Positions 22,780 to 35,275 of a DNA stretch of 64,000 bases are shown here, one piece after another (within the stretch, counting starts at the first letter, position 1; each line of letters starts with the position of its first letter). The DNA is taken from contig NC_049905.1 of the NCBI RefSeq assembly GCF_001411555.2, positions 22,496,097 through 22,560,096 on the forward strand. Direction: 5' to 3'. The notes beneath the pieces were generated by a model. It was not told the origin of the DNA. It saw only the letters and a program-made list of their open reading frames with translations, and made no database searches. The translations under genes were made by a program, and so were the position numbers. Source of the stretch: Juglans regia (taxonomy: Eukaryota; Streptophyta; Magnoliopsida; Fagales; Juglandaceae).

Positions 22780-24693
22780 ATTGGTTTGACTTATTGTGTG
22801 CGCATATATTGAAGCGACCCATAACCTGAATTTCCACCCTTTGCTCGGTACGAAAAGGGAGCCGAGGTGCTATTTGAATCACCACTTTTGGTTGAGCAAA
22901 ACCTTTATTCTCCTAAAAACCAAACCCTTGGCAGTTGTATCTGTGCAAAACTGCCCTCTTTCCCTCTCTCCTAGTTCTTTATTTGTATTCATTCTTTAAA
23001 ATCCCCCAAAATATATTGGGTTTTAGCATTTTAACCTTATGAAGAAGATCTATCCAATAATATTGGTCGTGGTTGCGATTGTTTCTCATGCGGATCGTAT
23101 CCTTATTCCATTTATTTGTATGGTTTTGCTTTGGTTTGTGGGGGTTTTTCGCTTCTACTCTGATATGCTTATATGTGACTCGAGTTTGGGTCATAATTGC
23201 TTATTATATTGTCCTATACTTGGGATATAAACATATAAATTGGTGGGAGATGTGTTTGTTGCATTCTTTTAGAGTTTGGTTTTGAAGTTGTTGTCGATTT
23301 CTATTAGGGTTGATATTCTTGTGCATTGTTGTCTAATAACTGTACCAAATGAGATTTTTTATATTTTTTGTTGTTTGAATTTGTGTATTGAGAGTTGAAG
23401 TACTGGTTACGTGTCTAGGTTCCTTTTTTCTGATTTATTGGTGCTTGGTATATGGTTTGGATGAGTTTGGTGATTTTCTCAGTAGAATGGTGATTTAATT
23501 GTAAGTTTATGAGAAGGTCCATAGTAGGGTTGTTACCACCTTATATAGGCAGGTAGTTGCCTTCCCCACCCCCTGTCCCCACTTGGGCAAGGGTGGTTCA
23601 ATGCTGTCACGTCTCCAACCCTATCTCAACCTCTGTTCGACGGTATCCGTTGAATTGGTGTGTGGATTCCAAAACATAATTGTTTGTAAATTTGCCATAA
23701 TATTGATGATCTTCAACATAGATAAAAATTCAACAAACAAAATCAACCAAAATCGATAGGTTTGCAAATATACTAACCAAAATTGATAGATTTGCAAATA
23801 AACTAATCAAACACTATAGATCTGCAATAAACTAAGCAAGCTTGAAAGATCTACAAAATCACAGGTCGCACTGTACTGCATAGTGAAAGCAAGTTGCTCA
23901 CTTGCCCATCGAGAGGTGAGGAATGAGAGGCGCTAACTTGTTCAAATAGAGTCATAAAACAAAGAATAAGTAAAAGAAAATGAAAAAGAAGATGAGGTGA
24001 AGAGAAGACAAAAAAAGATAAGAAATAAATGAAGAAGAAGATGAAGAATAGGTGAGGAATGAGAGGCATGAGAGATGGAAGGTGGGGAGGTGGCTGGACA
24101 AACAAAATTGAATATAGGCATATTAGCTTTTTGGTTCCTTTTATACTTATTTAAAAGGGTGGGTGGGCGGGCGGGTGAAAACCCAACTAGCTACTCATCT
24201 ATATATCCTTATTTCTTCCCAGTATCCACTCGCGTACCTAGGATAATAGGCAGATTTTTTGCTTGTTACCCTTACGGGCTGGGTGGATTGGGCGGACGCT
24301 AGATAGGCCAAATTGTGGGGGTCTATCACACAACCCTAGTCCGTAGTTTGTATTATTATGTTGATTAAGGGCGTTTTTCTTGGCTATATACATTTTATCT
24401 TTGCCATTTATATATTTTATCCTATCTAGCTTGTAAGTTCCATAAGCTAGCCCTCGCAAACAGCTTTATACACTATCTCTTAATTGCAATCTCTAACCTC
24501 GATTCCCAATCTAGTAGTTAGCTTACCATATACCACTTCTTTTGGCTATCATCTTTTTGCTTTAATATTCTTTATTGACTAAGGTGTATGGACTTGAGCA
24601 CCTTTTCTTTTTCGTTTTCTTGTCAAGTAATGTTTTGACTATAAAAAATACTTTGTATAAGATTCTTCACCCTTGCTCTTGTATCCAATATAT
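22780..24693. other. Intergenic stretch with one weak exon candidate
   Basis: No gene can be assigned. A plus-strand frame from 23039 (MKKIYPIILVVVAIVSHAD) looks like a signal or membrane segment and is followed at about 23098 by GTATCCTTA, which resembles a U12-type donor. Nothing recognisable follows. The rest is AT-rich, with a purine-rich strand at 23940-24080 and a G-rich run (GGGTGGGTGGGCGGGCGGGT) near 24158. Confidence 0.35.
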
Positions 24694-24701
24694 ATTTCAA
24701 T

Positions 24702-25413
24702 TAGGGGTGTAAATTTAAACCGGGAAACCGGAAAACCGGTCCGGACCGGACCGGTTGGTCCGGTTTTGAACCGGTCCGGTCCGGAACCGGTTCCTATTTT
24801 ATGAAAACCGGCCGGTTCCGGTCCGGTTCCGGTATCGTAGTTTTTGGGACCGGACCGGACCGAACCGGACCGGTTGGAAAAAAAAAATATAAAAATTAAT
24901 TTATATATTATACAAAATATTTATATATATAATATATAATTATATGTTAAATTTTTATATATAATATATATAATTATATATCATATATGAAAAATTTTTA
25001 TATTATAATTTATAAATAATAGCATAAAATGTTAATATTAAATATGAACATTTGTAATTTATTTGATCATATGTTATTAATATAATTATATATAAGATAA
25101 TGTTGTTATAATTTATAAAATAAAAGTTTAATCTTAAAGATAAAAATTTAATTGATCATATGCTTTAAGCATAATATATATATATATTAAATTTTTAATA
25201 ACATTTTATAATAAGAATTAACAATTTATTATATGTTTTTTACATTTAAAAAAAACCGAAAAATCGGACCGGACCTGTAAAACCGGAAGTACCGGTTTAG
25301 GAGGGTAATCGGGGCGTAATCGGTTTTGAAAAATACAAAATCGGTACATACCGGTTCGGTCCTAGATTTTGTCCAAAACCGGACCGGACCGGACCGGACC
25401 GGTTACACCCCTA
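24702..25413. mobile_element. hAT-like non-autonomous element with CCGGTCCGG-rich ends
   Basis: Ends are inverted: TAGGGGTGTAA on the left and TTACACCCCTA on the right. The flanking 8-mers are ATTTCAAT (24694-24701) and ACTTCAAT (25414-25421), a target duplication with one mismatch. An 8-bp duplication and a YAGGGGTGT end are typical of hAT transposons. Many overlapping copies of CCGGTCCGG/CCGGACCGG lie within about 170 bases of each end; the middle is almost pure A/T. No transposase is encoded. The subterminal repeats are the kind of site bound by hAT transposases, which is inference here. Confidence 0.75.
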
Positions 25414-25421
25414 ACTTCAAT

Positions 25422-28318
25422 ACTATTTGTTTTTTTAAAGAAAACTAGTTTGAAAGGTGAAGTTTGAGTAATAAAGATGTTATTAGAAATAACATTTGAA
25501 AAGCTCACAAGCGACTTGTTACACAAACAAAAAAGCCCACAAAATGAATTTATTGGTGTATTGTATTTAAGTTATAAGCATATATGGTTAATAAGCCTGC
25601 TGTGTTGGCCCTTGTATCCGCCCCACCTGATCCATCCACCTAGCCTAAGCAGACGAGTGAACAAGTTTTTAAAAAAAGTAAGGAATGGGGGGCTACTCGA
25701 TTGCAACCCTAGTTTTTCATTTTGTCCCTTCTCTCTCAATCCCTCCTGCAGTCTGACACTCGATCTTGTTCATCTCTTCTTTTGTTGCCAACCCCAACCT
25801 TGAAGTAGTGCAACACGCCTTCTTTTTCTCTCCTCCTCCTCCACCTCCTCCTGTAATGTCCTGTATACGAATTTCTTTCGACCTTAGAAACCTCGTGAGA
25901 TCTCGAAAGGATTTCATGAATTGAATGATCAATTAGGTTTTAGTCCGTTAGCATAGTCGGATCCCAATCCACTATGATGACATAATTGTCTTTCTATTTA
26001 ATTAAGGCACTTAGGAGAATATATCTACAAAAAAAATTGCATCATTAGACTCGTCTAAAATTTTATGATTTTATGGTGCAATAAAAAATTTCGAATTTTT
26101 TGGGTGAATAAATCATTTGAGAGAGCGCCACGTGGCATATGGTTCAAATAATTGTCAAATCACCATGTAGATGTCCAAATATACTTAGGATCACTAGAAA
26201 ACTTTTTATTTTGGACACATGACACAATCTTAGCCATCTTGTTGGACACCCTACTTGTCATGAGGAGGACAAAGTGTGGAAGAGATGGAGTATGAATCAA
26301 GCTTGTCATCATGCTCTTTTACACCAATCATTATTCCATCCAACCAAATCCTATTTGGTCATCTATCCATAAGAGAGTTTCAACCCTAATGAAACCCCAA
26401 GTCCTTGAAGGCCAACCGAAACTCCAAAACCTTTTAGGGTAACTAAAACCCTAAATGGTTTCCAAACCCTAAACATGATTTGTAACTAAGTGTTTACTCA
26501 CTTGGTTTAGCCACTTCCACAAATATCCAACCACTCAAGTACAAATTCTTACATCCTCACCCACTCTCTTACATCTTGGTAATTGCATTTGACCAATAAA
26601 AGTTACATATGAACCAAACCTTAACAGTAATCCTAACTATACCCCAAATGAAACCCCATTTGTTAGCCCATTTTTAGTCCCACCGAAACCACCTTTTGCC
26701 CCATGCTTTTTCAACAAGTTTCTCCACCCTTACAAGACCATTCCATGGATATCATGCCACCTCATTTGCTGCCCCAAATAGTGCCAATTATGACCACTCA
26801 AACAAGCAACATTCACCTCTCACCATCTCAGCCAGTAATAGAAGAAAATCAGGTGCACTTCAGTCCCTTTTTCTCTCCTCTTTTCACAAGTCAATCTCAC
26901 ATCAACAAATGGTCATTAACTCACCCAACAAGTTATCCCCTTAATCTATACCCCACACTCCTTTGATTTGCATCCACACTTAGCCACTTTTTCATTTGTT
27001 TTCCAAGAGAGAAAACGAGAGAGAACCAGAGAGACTTTCCTACATCTTTGTGTTCTTGTTTTCCAAGCTCTTGTAAATTATTTTCTATGGCTCTAATCTC
27101 TTCCATTTTATTTAGTTTTGAGTCTAGTTTACTTGGGTATGAATTGGTAGATTTTCTTGGAGATTTGATTGGTTAAAATGGGTATTGAAGGTGTAAAGGT
27201 TCGGTTGTGATGATTGATCATGAACTTTGGAAGTTTTGTGAGATTTTGATGAAATTTTGGGTAGATCTTGATTTGATGAAGTTTCAACATGATTATTTAT
27301 GGTTTGATTCATATTAATATTTTTATAAAATGTTTTTGCATGATTTTTGAAGTTGTAGAAGTCTATTGGTGCAAAGTGAGTTATGTTTGGTTTAGATTGT
27401 GATTTTAGCTTTAGGATCTTGATTCAATGATTATGATTTTTATCAATAATGTTCTTGTGGCTTAAATCTATGTATAAAGTATGAGTTTTTGAATTTTTTC
27501 AACTTAGGTCTTTGTTGGGTTTTTGAAGAACATGCAAGAGTTTGAGTTTAAGCATAAACTAGAGGCTCCCGGGTTCAATTTTGTTTTCAATGAAATATTT
27601 GCCATAAAATTTTAGATTTGATGCTTAGATCTAGTAAAAACTTTAATATGAGGTATATGATTGTATTCTTTCAAAATTTACTACATAAAAATCAAGGATT
27701 TAGTCACTTTATTTCGAATACAAAAGTATGCATGTCGGTTTCTAAGTTTCTATGCAAACTGATTATTCTATGTTGTGTTTTCTAATTCTTGATTGATTAG
27801 GCAAGCATGCTATCACATAGTTTTGAATGATGAACATGTTAGAAGTGTTATTTATGGACTTTTAGAGTCCTTGGAGTTGATTTGAAAGTGTTACGCCAAT
27901 AACATCAAGAGTTGATTTCATTTGACATAATCTTGATGTTTTGCCATTTTCTTTGATGTAGTGAGTTCAAGTTTTTATAAAATATGTGATTTAGGCCCGG
28001 ATAGTAATGTATCATACATGATGCAATAGGAAAATAATTTGTAAAATTTAGAATATGCAAGTTCCACACAATTCGTTTAAAAATAAATAAAAGCACATTT
28101 AAGATTCACAAGAAAAATTTTATCTTTGATAATAGATCTCACTTGTTTTCAAGAAAATTGCGTGATAGTTGTAACTAATTATAAGATATTCATGTAATAA
28201 GATATCTCAACTGCCCAATACGATTTCTAGGAGTTGGAAAAATCTGTGTGGATCATGATGTAGATGGTGAACAATCATCAATGATCTCACTTGCGAGGAG
28301 TTGCAGGCAAGAGACAGA
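25422..28318. other. Repeat-like intergenic stretch, possibly a truncated long LTR
   Basis: A TGTAATGTCCTGTATACG sequence at 25852 resembles the start of the TGTAAC-type long elements, and the text that follows (promoter-like C/A-rich leader, then GAGAGAAAACGAGAGAGAACC at about 27005) has the same general layout. No matching right end was found before the copia element, so the call is tentative. No coding region was recognised. Confidence 0.3.
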
Positions 28319-28530
28319 TGTAAAAATACAGATACTCGAATTGCAAGGAGAAGTGAAGAATATTTCTAATCTTTCCGTAAATGTAAAGTAGCATTACAAT
28401 GTTTGTGTTTATATATAATCTAACAGAAGCAATAGAAACAAGCTAAAATTTAAACGTCCATACATAAAGTAGGAAAAACTAAATAACTAAGTGCTTAATA
28501 ATAAGAACGTAATTGATATACATCTAATAC
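28319..28530 (-). repeat. 3' LTR of copia 2
   Basis: About 212 bases, beginning TGTAAAAATACAGATACTCG on the plus strand and ending CATCTAATAC. It aligns with the right LTR over shared text such as GTGTTTATATATAAT and AGAAACAAGCTAAAAT. The adjoining TCCCCATCAAG (plus) is the polypurine tract on the minus strand. Substantial divergence from the other LTR shows an old insertion. Confidence 0.8.
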
Positions 28531-28642
28531 TCCCCATCAAGATGAAGAATAAATGTTTAAGATTCCCTCATGCAAAAGATTGAAAACCAAGTGGCATGGT
28601 GAGAATGTCAGTCAGCTGAGAAGCAGAAGAAACATGTAGTGT

Positions 28643-29557
28643 TCAAATTAATTCAGCTTGAAGCTTTTCACGAATAAGATGACAATTAATTTCTATGTGT
28701 TTTGTGCTCTCAATGAAAACGAAATTTGCTGCAATATGAAGTGTGACTTGATTATCACATAAAAGTAAGGCAACTTGATAGTGAGAAATTGAAAAATCAG
28801 CATGCAAAGAATGAAGCCAAGTAAGTTCACAAACTGTAGAGGCCATATCATTATAATCAGCCTCTGCGGAAGATCTTAAGACAGTAGACTGCTTCTTAGA
28901 TTTCCTTGACAACAAAGATGTTCTAAGAAACACACAAAAACTAGTGATGAATTTCTTTGTATGAGAACAAGTTGCCTTGTCCGAATCAGCAAAGGCTTTG
29001 AGTTGGAGTGGAGAATCAAATGAAAAAAATAAGCCTTGACCAGGTGTGGATTTAATGTATCGTAAAATGTGATGTGCAACATGAAGGAGAGGAACACGAG
29101 GATGTTCCATGAGCTGAAGTATGAACTAAAAAAGTGAGATCTGGTCGAGTCAAACAAAAGTATAATAGATGACCAATCAAACGTCAATAAGCACTAGGAT
29201 TAGATAATAATTCACCCTCAGAATTAGAAGGTTTCAAGTGTTGTTCCAAAGGAAAACTTATAGGTTTAGTTCCAAGAAAACCTATATCTTTAAGAATGTC
29301 AAGGGCATATTTCTATTGGCAAACAAAAATTCCCCTAGCTGATTAACTTCAAAGCCTAACAAAAATTTTAGAGGACCCAAATCCTTGAGTTTAAATTGGT
29401 TGTTGAGAAACTCTTTCAAAATAGAAACACCATGAGCATCATTACTAGCAATGACAATATCATCAACATAGACAACGAGAGCAATGAAAGAACTTTTAAA
29501 TCGAGTAAACAAAGAATAGTCATTCTTAGATTGAATAAAACTATGCTGAACTAGCAA
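28643..29557 (-). pseudogene. Copia 2 RT C-terminus and RNase H remnant
   Basis: The catalytic region reads ALVVYVDDIVIASND (minus, about 29440-29480), followed by [17 protein letters not shown]. The RNase H part reads KKQSTVLRSSAEADYNDMAS (29110-28643), then CDNQVTLHIAAN and ESTKHIEINCHLIREKL. Frame changes separate the parts. Confidence 0.85.
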
Positions 29558-29573
29558 ACCATTGGCGCGAAGC

Positions 29574-30622
29574 TTACTTTAATCCATAAAGAGATTTATG
29601 TAACCGATAAACTCGAGACTCCCCCCGCTCCTTATTGCCAAAACCAGGTGGAAGAGTCATATAAACATCTTCACTAAAATCATCATTCAAAAATGTATTA
29701 TTAACATCTAATTGGTTTAAAGACCAACCCTTGACAGTAGCCAAAGCAAGTAAGCATCGAGTAGTCACCATTTTAGCCATAAGAGAAAAGTCTCCAAGTA
29801 ATCCAAACATTCACGTAGTGTATACCCCTTTGCTATTAAGCGGGCTTTGTACGTTTCAACTAAACCATCAGCTTTAAATTTAACTTTATGAACCCACTTA
29901 CAGCGAATAGGCTGCTTCCGAACAGGTAAATCAGTAAGAGACCAGGTTTTATTATCTTCTAAGGCTGCGATTTTAGTTGCTATTGCTTCTCTCTGGTGAC
30001 TATAATGCATAGCTTGTTTAAAAGAGGTGGGCTCAAAGTGATCAGAAATGGATAAGAAAAAAACTCGATGGGCAAAAGATAGTTTAGAATATGAAAGTGT
30101 ATGAGAAAGATCATAAGGCTTACTTGCAGAAGGAGATGTGAATGTAGGAGCGGAAACAGAAATACAATTGTAATCATGCAAATAGCCAAGTAACCGAGAA
30201 ACAAGAGTGGATCTTCAGAAAGAACAAGAAGGAACATAAGTTGAATTAGAATATGAAGGAAACTATAAAGAATTAGAAGTGGTGAAATCAGATATTGGGA
30301 TAGGAAAAATAAAAGAAGGAAATTGTGAATCAAAAACAAAGGAATGCTAAGAATTATGAAGATTAAAGGAACGGAATGGAAAAATGGATTCATGAAACAA
30401 AACATATTGTGAGAGAAAGATGGAGTTAGTGTCAAGATCTAAAAGCTTGTAACCCTTGACACCATGAGGATAACCGAGGAGAATACATCGATGAGATCTA
30501 TGATCAAATTTAGCTTGATTATGAGAAAGAGTTGCAGGATATAAAAGACAACCGAAGACTCTAAGATGAGTATAAGAAGGGACAACATGATAAAGCATTT
30601 CGAAAGGAGTTTTATTAGACAA
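29574..30622 (-). pseudogene. Copia 2 integrase C-terminus and RT N-terminal remnant
   Basis: The integrase tail (NKTPFEMLYHVVPSY, LRVFGCLLYP, HRCILLGYPHGVKGY; 30622-30347) is followed by the RT start (TWSLTDLPVRKQPIRCKWVH, ARLIAKGYT; 30181-29765) and then SLNQLDVNNTFLNDD and YRLHKSLYGLK in a further frame (29810-29574). It is not functional. Confidence 0.85.
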
Positions 30623-30676
30623 AACAGGTGTACGAAGCTTGTTAATGAGATGAATAACATTAAGTATACAATCTCC

Positions 30677-31730
30677 TTAGAAACAAATAGGAATATTAGC
30701 TTGAAACTTGAGAGAACGGGCAACATTTAGAATGTGCTGATGTTTATGTTCGACAATAAAATTTTGTTGAGGTATTTGCACACAGCTACGCTGACGAACA
30801 ACACCTTTAAGAGTAAAGAAATCATGCATAGGAAATTCAGCACCATTTTCTGTCCAAATGGTTTTAATTTTAGTTTGGAATTGAGTTTGAACCAAAGAGA
30901 AAAAGGAATGAATCAATGGGCGTACTTGATACTTCATATTTGTATTTCAGGAAATAAACCCAAGTATGTCTAGAGTAATTATCAACAATTGTAAAAAAAT
31001 ACTGGAATCCATCAATCTTAGAAGTAGACATAGGACTCCAAATATTACAATGATCCGTTAAGAAAAATTGAATTAGTAACTTAAGTAGTAGTAGGAAATG
31101 ATAGTTTCTTTTGTTTAGCAAGAGGACAAATTGAGCAGTGTTGTTACTTATTACAAGAAGGAATTTCAGATAGAACATCATGAAGAACAATCAATTTAGA
31201 AAGTGAAGGATGACCTAAATGATGATGCCAAAGATCAACAGAATTGTGTAAGACAAGAAAAACAGTAGTAGATATAGAAGAAAAGAAAGACTTGGGATAC
31301 ACTGGCTACTGCAGAATGTAGAGATTGTCATGTCTGCTACCCTGTCCAATTGTCCTCCATTGAGTAAGGTCTTGAATGAAACAATGTTGAGACATGAAAA
31401 TGAAACAACAATATAAAAAAATAGTCAGTTTACTAATAGAAATGACATTGAAAGAGAATGAAGGCACTCAAAGGACATTTGTTAAAACAAATGAATTAGA
31501 AAGAGAATTGTATGTTTCCAATATTAGAAATTGGAACAAAAGATCCATTTGGTAACTTGACAGTGACATCAACAACAAAAGGCATGGAAGTGAAAATAAA
31601 TGGTGGAAGACACTGTATGATCAGTGGCGCCTATATCATTGATCTAGGCGTCAAAAGACAAATTAGACAATTAAAAATTACTAGAAAAAACATAAGGTGT
31701 AATGTCAAGGGGCTAAATTCGTTTACCTAA
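30677..31730 (-). pseudogene. Copia 2 protease and integrase core remnant
   Basis: Integrase core pieces DHCNIWSPM, FQYFFTIVDNYSRHTWVYFL (31190-30870) and TIWTENGAEFPM (30937-30677) can be read. The protease site near 31610-31660 reads INDIGATDHTV after a TAG, so the usual D-[ST]-G triad has become D-I-G. The catalytic motif itself is therefore changed in addition to the frame breaks. Confidence 0.75.
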
Positions 31731-31739
31731 AAGTTGTTG

Positions 31740-32820
31740 AGTGCCATTAGCCAAGCTGTTATTGGAGGCCACAGTAGCAGTCACATGACCAGAAGAAAAT
31801 TCAACACTATGCTGAGATTGAGAATTGATAAATGCCAACAGTTGTTGACATTGTTCTACAAAGATGTGTAACTGAGGAATTGGAACCATAGAAGTTGGAG
31901 AATTTGAATCTTGAATTGGAACCTGATTGGCTGAAATAGACTTAAGCTTAGGTGAAAGCCAAGTGGGTAACAATGAAGCTTGTGACACTTATCTATGACA
32001 TGGTTAGTCATACCACAGTGAGAACAAGTTGGTCGATCTTTATGAGTAAATGATTTTCTAGAAGGGGCTCGATTGTTATTCACTGACTTGGAAAACAAAA
32101 CAGCAGATTCAAAAGATGGAATTGTCATACGACTCACTTGTCTTTGTTTTTCTTCTTGTAAAACAAGAGAAAAAACTTTATTAATAGGAGGTACAAGATC
32201 CATGAGCAATCTTTGACCTCTAATGCTTGAAAAAATGTCATTAAGCCCTATAAGAAAATGAAGAACATATTGACATTGCTGGTAGTCAATTAAAACCCTC
32301 AAAACTCCAGAAGAACAATGTGGAATAGGAGAATAATTTTGTAATTCATCCCAAAGCCCTTTCATCGTGTAAAGTAAGAACTAACATACATATTCTCTTG
32401 AGATAAAGAACAAATATCCTTTTATAATTGAAAGATATGAAGACCATTATGTTGATCAAAATGTTCTTTAAGATCAGACCAGACCTCATGAGCATTTTCA
32501 ACATAGATCACGCTTGTGGCAATGTCCTTAGCAATAAAATTAAGAATCCATGATAAAATCATGTTATTACAGTGTTCCAGGCATGAAACAAAGGATCAGT
32601 GCTCAGTAGAATTTGGTTGCAAAATCTAACCATTGACAAAGCCAACTTTAGTCTTTGCCTGCCGCAGCGCCATCATCATCAATCGCGACCAAGTAGAATA
32701 GTTCTCTCTTGTGAGAGGTTGAGTAACCAGGATGTAGTTTGGATGATCTCCATTATGAAGGAAATATGGATTGGAAGAATATTCGGAAGTAACGAAGGAA
32801 ATATTAGAGGAAGACACCAT
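31740..32820 (-). pseudogene. Copia 2 gag remnant
   Basis: Starts at ATG 32820 reading MVSSSNISFVTSEYSSNPYF and continues through LVTQPLTRENYSTWSRLMMM, both typical of copia gag. Further left is MKGLWDELQNYSPIPHCSS and a zinc knuckle-like CSHCGMTNHVIDKCHKLHCY (CX2C...H...C, retained). The frame is broken near 32400. Confidence 0.8.
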
Positions 32821-32835
32821 TGACGAAACCCTAAA

Positions 32836-32844
32836 CTGATACCA
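32836..32844 (-). other. Primer binding site of copia 2
   Basis: On the minus strand TGGTATCAG directly follows the 5' LTR, complementary to initiator tRNA-Met. Confidence 0.85.
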
Positions 32845-33081
32845 TATAAAATACCGAGACTTAAATTGCAACGAGAAGTGAAAAATGATTTTCTTAAGAT
32901 TTAGTCTGGTTTGGGCTCTTTTTGATCTTTCCAAAAATGTAAAGTAGTATCACACCATTTGTGTTTATATATAATTTAACAAAGCTATAGAAACAAGCTA
33001 AAATGTACAAGTGCATATTTAAAGCAGAAAAAACTATAACCAAGTGCTCAATAAGCACGTAATTGATATACATGTAATACA
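32845..33081 (-). repeat. 5' LTR of copia 2
   Basis: About 237 bases between the PBS and the flank. On the plus strand it starts TATAAAATACCGAGAC (the expected TG has become TA) and ends CATGTAATACA. It aligns along its length with the LTR at 28319-28530, with insertions and many substitutions. Confidence 0.78.
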
Positions 33082-34644
33082 AGACCACGAAACATGCTTC
33101 GGGCCCTTCTTTAGCAGCTTTTTTTATTGCTGCTGGTATGGCTGGCCTGCTGGTATATATATGGACCCTTATCTCTTTCGTAAGTACCTTTATCATCGTC
33201 ATATATATGGGTCATTGAGTCTTAATTGTTTGTGGTGACATGTTATGCAAAAAAGGGCAATTACAAACTTTTGGTGAGACATGTTAGGGGTTCTAGAATA
33301 GTGTGCAAAACCACAAGGCCCTATGGGACTTGGCCGACAGACATGATCTTATTGAAATCCTTTTTTTTTCGAGAACAGTTTAAGCCATAAACTAGTGGCA
33401 TTGGACTGGCTGAAATTGCAGCACTGAGAGAAACAATACACGATTATAGAGAGGCCGTGTTTCTTGGCTGCACATACACATGGGGACTTGGCAGCACCGT
33501 TACAAGAATTAGCTTTTCTTTCACTACATTTAAAAAAAGGTTTTAACTTTGTGTTTAAATATAAGGATAAGAACGGAAAATCATGTGTTTTAAATGGTGT
33601 GCTGAATATAAGGTTTACGTTTAAAATTATTGTTTATTAATTAATATTCTTGCTCTCCTTGTCTCTCCCCTGCTTATCCCATTATTTTTCATTTTTTTTA
33701 ATTTTTAATGTGTTTATATCAAGAATTATTTAGACATGAGTTACGTAAGCGCCGCATATTCATTTTAAAAAAGAGTGAGATTAATTGTTAAAAAATTAAA
33801 ATTTTTATGTTAGTCTCATATTTACTCAATTTTTTCAAAAAGAATTATATGACTGCAAATATCATTTTTTTTTATATCAAAGTAGGACAATAATACTATG
33901 CACTTAGTTTATACTATTTAATTTATTTCTTTGACGTGGCATCATAATGTAGTATTACTTGACTTATTAAAAAATTAAAAACATAAACATAAAAAGATAA
34001 ATAAAATCTAAAATTTTAATATTTTTTTTAATTTCAGATGTTATTTCGTTTTGAATATATTTATATATATATATATATATAGATATAAACACATATATAT
34101 AGATTTAATTTTCTTAAATCTATAGCTTAGCAGCATTTGCCATCTATATATATAGAGTAATGTTAGAGAGAAGCCACTATAGCAATGCACACTTTGCACT
34201 CACTGCGTGGCTGCTTCTAGTTGATTGTTCCCAACACTCATTTGGGGAGATGTGTAGTCTAGATGATGCCACATCATGTGTACAAAATGGATGCTCCTAA
34301 TAGTGACTTATATCTATATTTATTCATATATATGTTGTAAGAATAATAAATAAATAAATAAATAAATCTATTACTATATATAAAAGCCAAGTTTGACTTT
34401 TCCGATGTGTCATTCATTCCGCGTCCTTCAGTTTTAAAACATGCACTTTCAATTTTTTGATATAGCGCCTGAAACGACTTTTGTGGAACCAAATATCGAT
34501 CAGATCCAAATTTTGCTGCACTAAAACAAGAAAGTGTGGAAGTTTATTTACTTATTTTAGAGTTTACATCATTGAAGAAGAGGGCGTAGCCATTGGGAGC
34601 GAAAGGAGCCAAGACGTCGGAGGAGAGGTAGAAAAGTGTGGTTC
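33082..34644. other. Intergenic AT-rich stretch
   Basis: No gene recognised. It holds several simple A/T repeats, including (TA)n at about 34062-34080 and (AAAT)n-like text at 34346-34367, and dispersed-repeat text around 33740-33870 that also occurs in similar form near 12120-12240. Confidence 0.5.
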
Positions 34645-34649
34645 CTCGA

Positions 34650-35086
34650 TGTTATGAAGCCGTAGAGGTGAGGCCCAGAGAGAGATGAGTTCGGGCCAGA
34701 AGGAAATGCACATGGGCCAGGCCCAGGGGAAGAGACAGAACGCGGCGTTTTGAGGAAGCTATTAGAATCGTCCGTGAAGAAAGAGATGCTGTTATTTTCA
34801 TGTGTCTATTTACGTTTATGCACTTGCTTTACAATTATCAGTTTTATACCGTAAGCCATTGATTGGCTGAGTTTGTTATTTTCCCTGACATAGATTCTAG
34901 AAAAGGGGCGGTAGTGGAAGGGAGAAGGGGTCTGGAAAATTGTGAGTTTTGTGTCGTCTGTTCATGGAGGTTGGGTGTTCCTCGAAAACGCCCTTATCAG
35001 TGAAGATTCTGTGATTCCATTCCATTGTTCTTATTACATTACTCTCTTGCATTACATGAAAGTCCAATATATGAAAGTTCATTACA
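34650..35086 (+). repeat. 5' LTR of the chromovirus
   Basis: 437 bases with TG...CA ends. Comparison line by line with the right copy found no difference. The polyadenylation and start sites inside were not assigned. Confidence 0.95.
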
Positions 35087-35088
35087 AG

Positions 35089-35099
35089 TGGTATCAAGT
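35089..35099 (+). other. Primer binding site of the chromovirus
   Basis: TGGTATCAAGT starts two bases after the 5' LTR. The first eight bases match the complement of initiator tRNA-Met (TGGTATCA), the primer used by most plant chromoviruses. Confidence 0.75.
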
Positions 35100-35132
35100 C
35101 TCCGATCCTGTAACCAGCAAATACCTTCAAAG

Positions 35133-35246
35133 TTCCTTCCCACACTAGCCAAACACCAACCCAGAAACAATTTCCTTCCTACACTAGCCAAACACCAACC
35201 CAGAAAAAAATTTCCTTCCTACTCTAGCCACACACCAACCCAGATA
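35133..35246 (+). repeat. Threefold ~40-bp tandem repeat in the chromovirus leader
   Basis: Three successive copies of a unit like TTCCTTCCTACACTAGCCAA followed by ACACCAACCCAGA start at about 35133, 35172 and 35212, between the PBS and the gag start codon. Copies differ by a few bases. This is a leader expansion of unknown role. Confidence 0.8.
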
Positions 35247-35275
35247 TATTCATCAAAACCTTCCATTCACACCTC

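Larger units (their letters stand above)
28319..33081 (-). mobile_element. Degenerate Ty1/copia retrotransposon 2
   Basis: About 4.8 kb on the minus strand with two related LTRs, an initiator-Met PBS, gag, protease, integrase, RT and RNase H in copia order, broken by numerous stops and frame changes. Its proteins resemble those of copia 1 (for instance both gag proteins read MKGLWDEL) but its LTRs differ, so it is a separate family member. A clear target duplication was not found. Confidence 0.87.
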
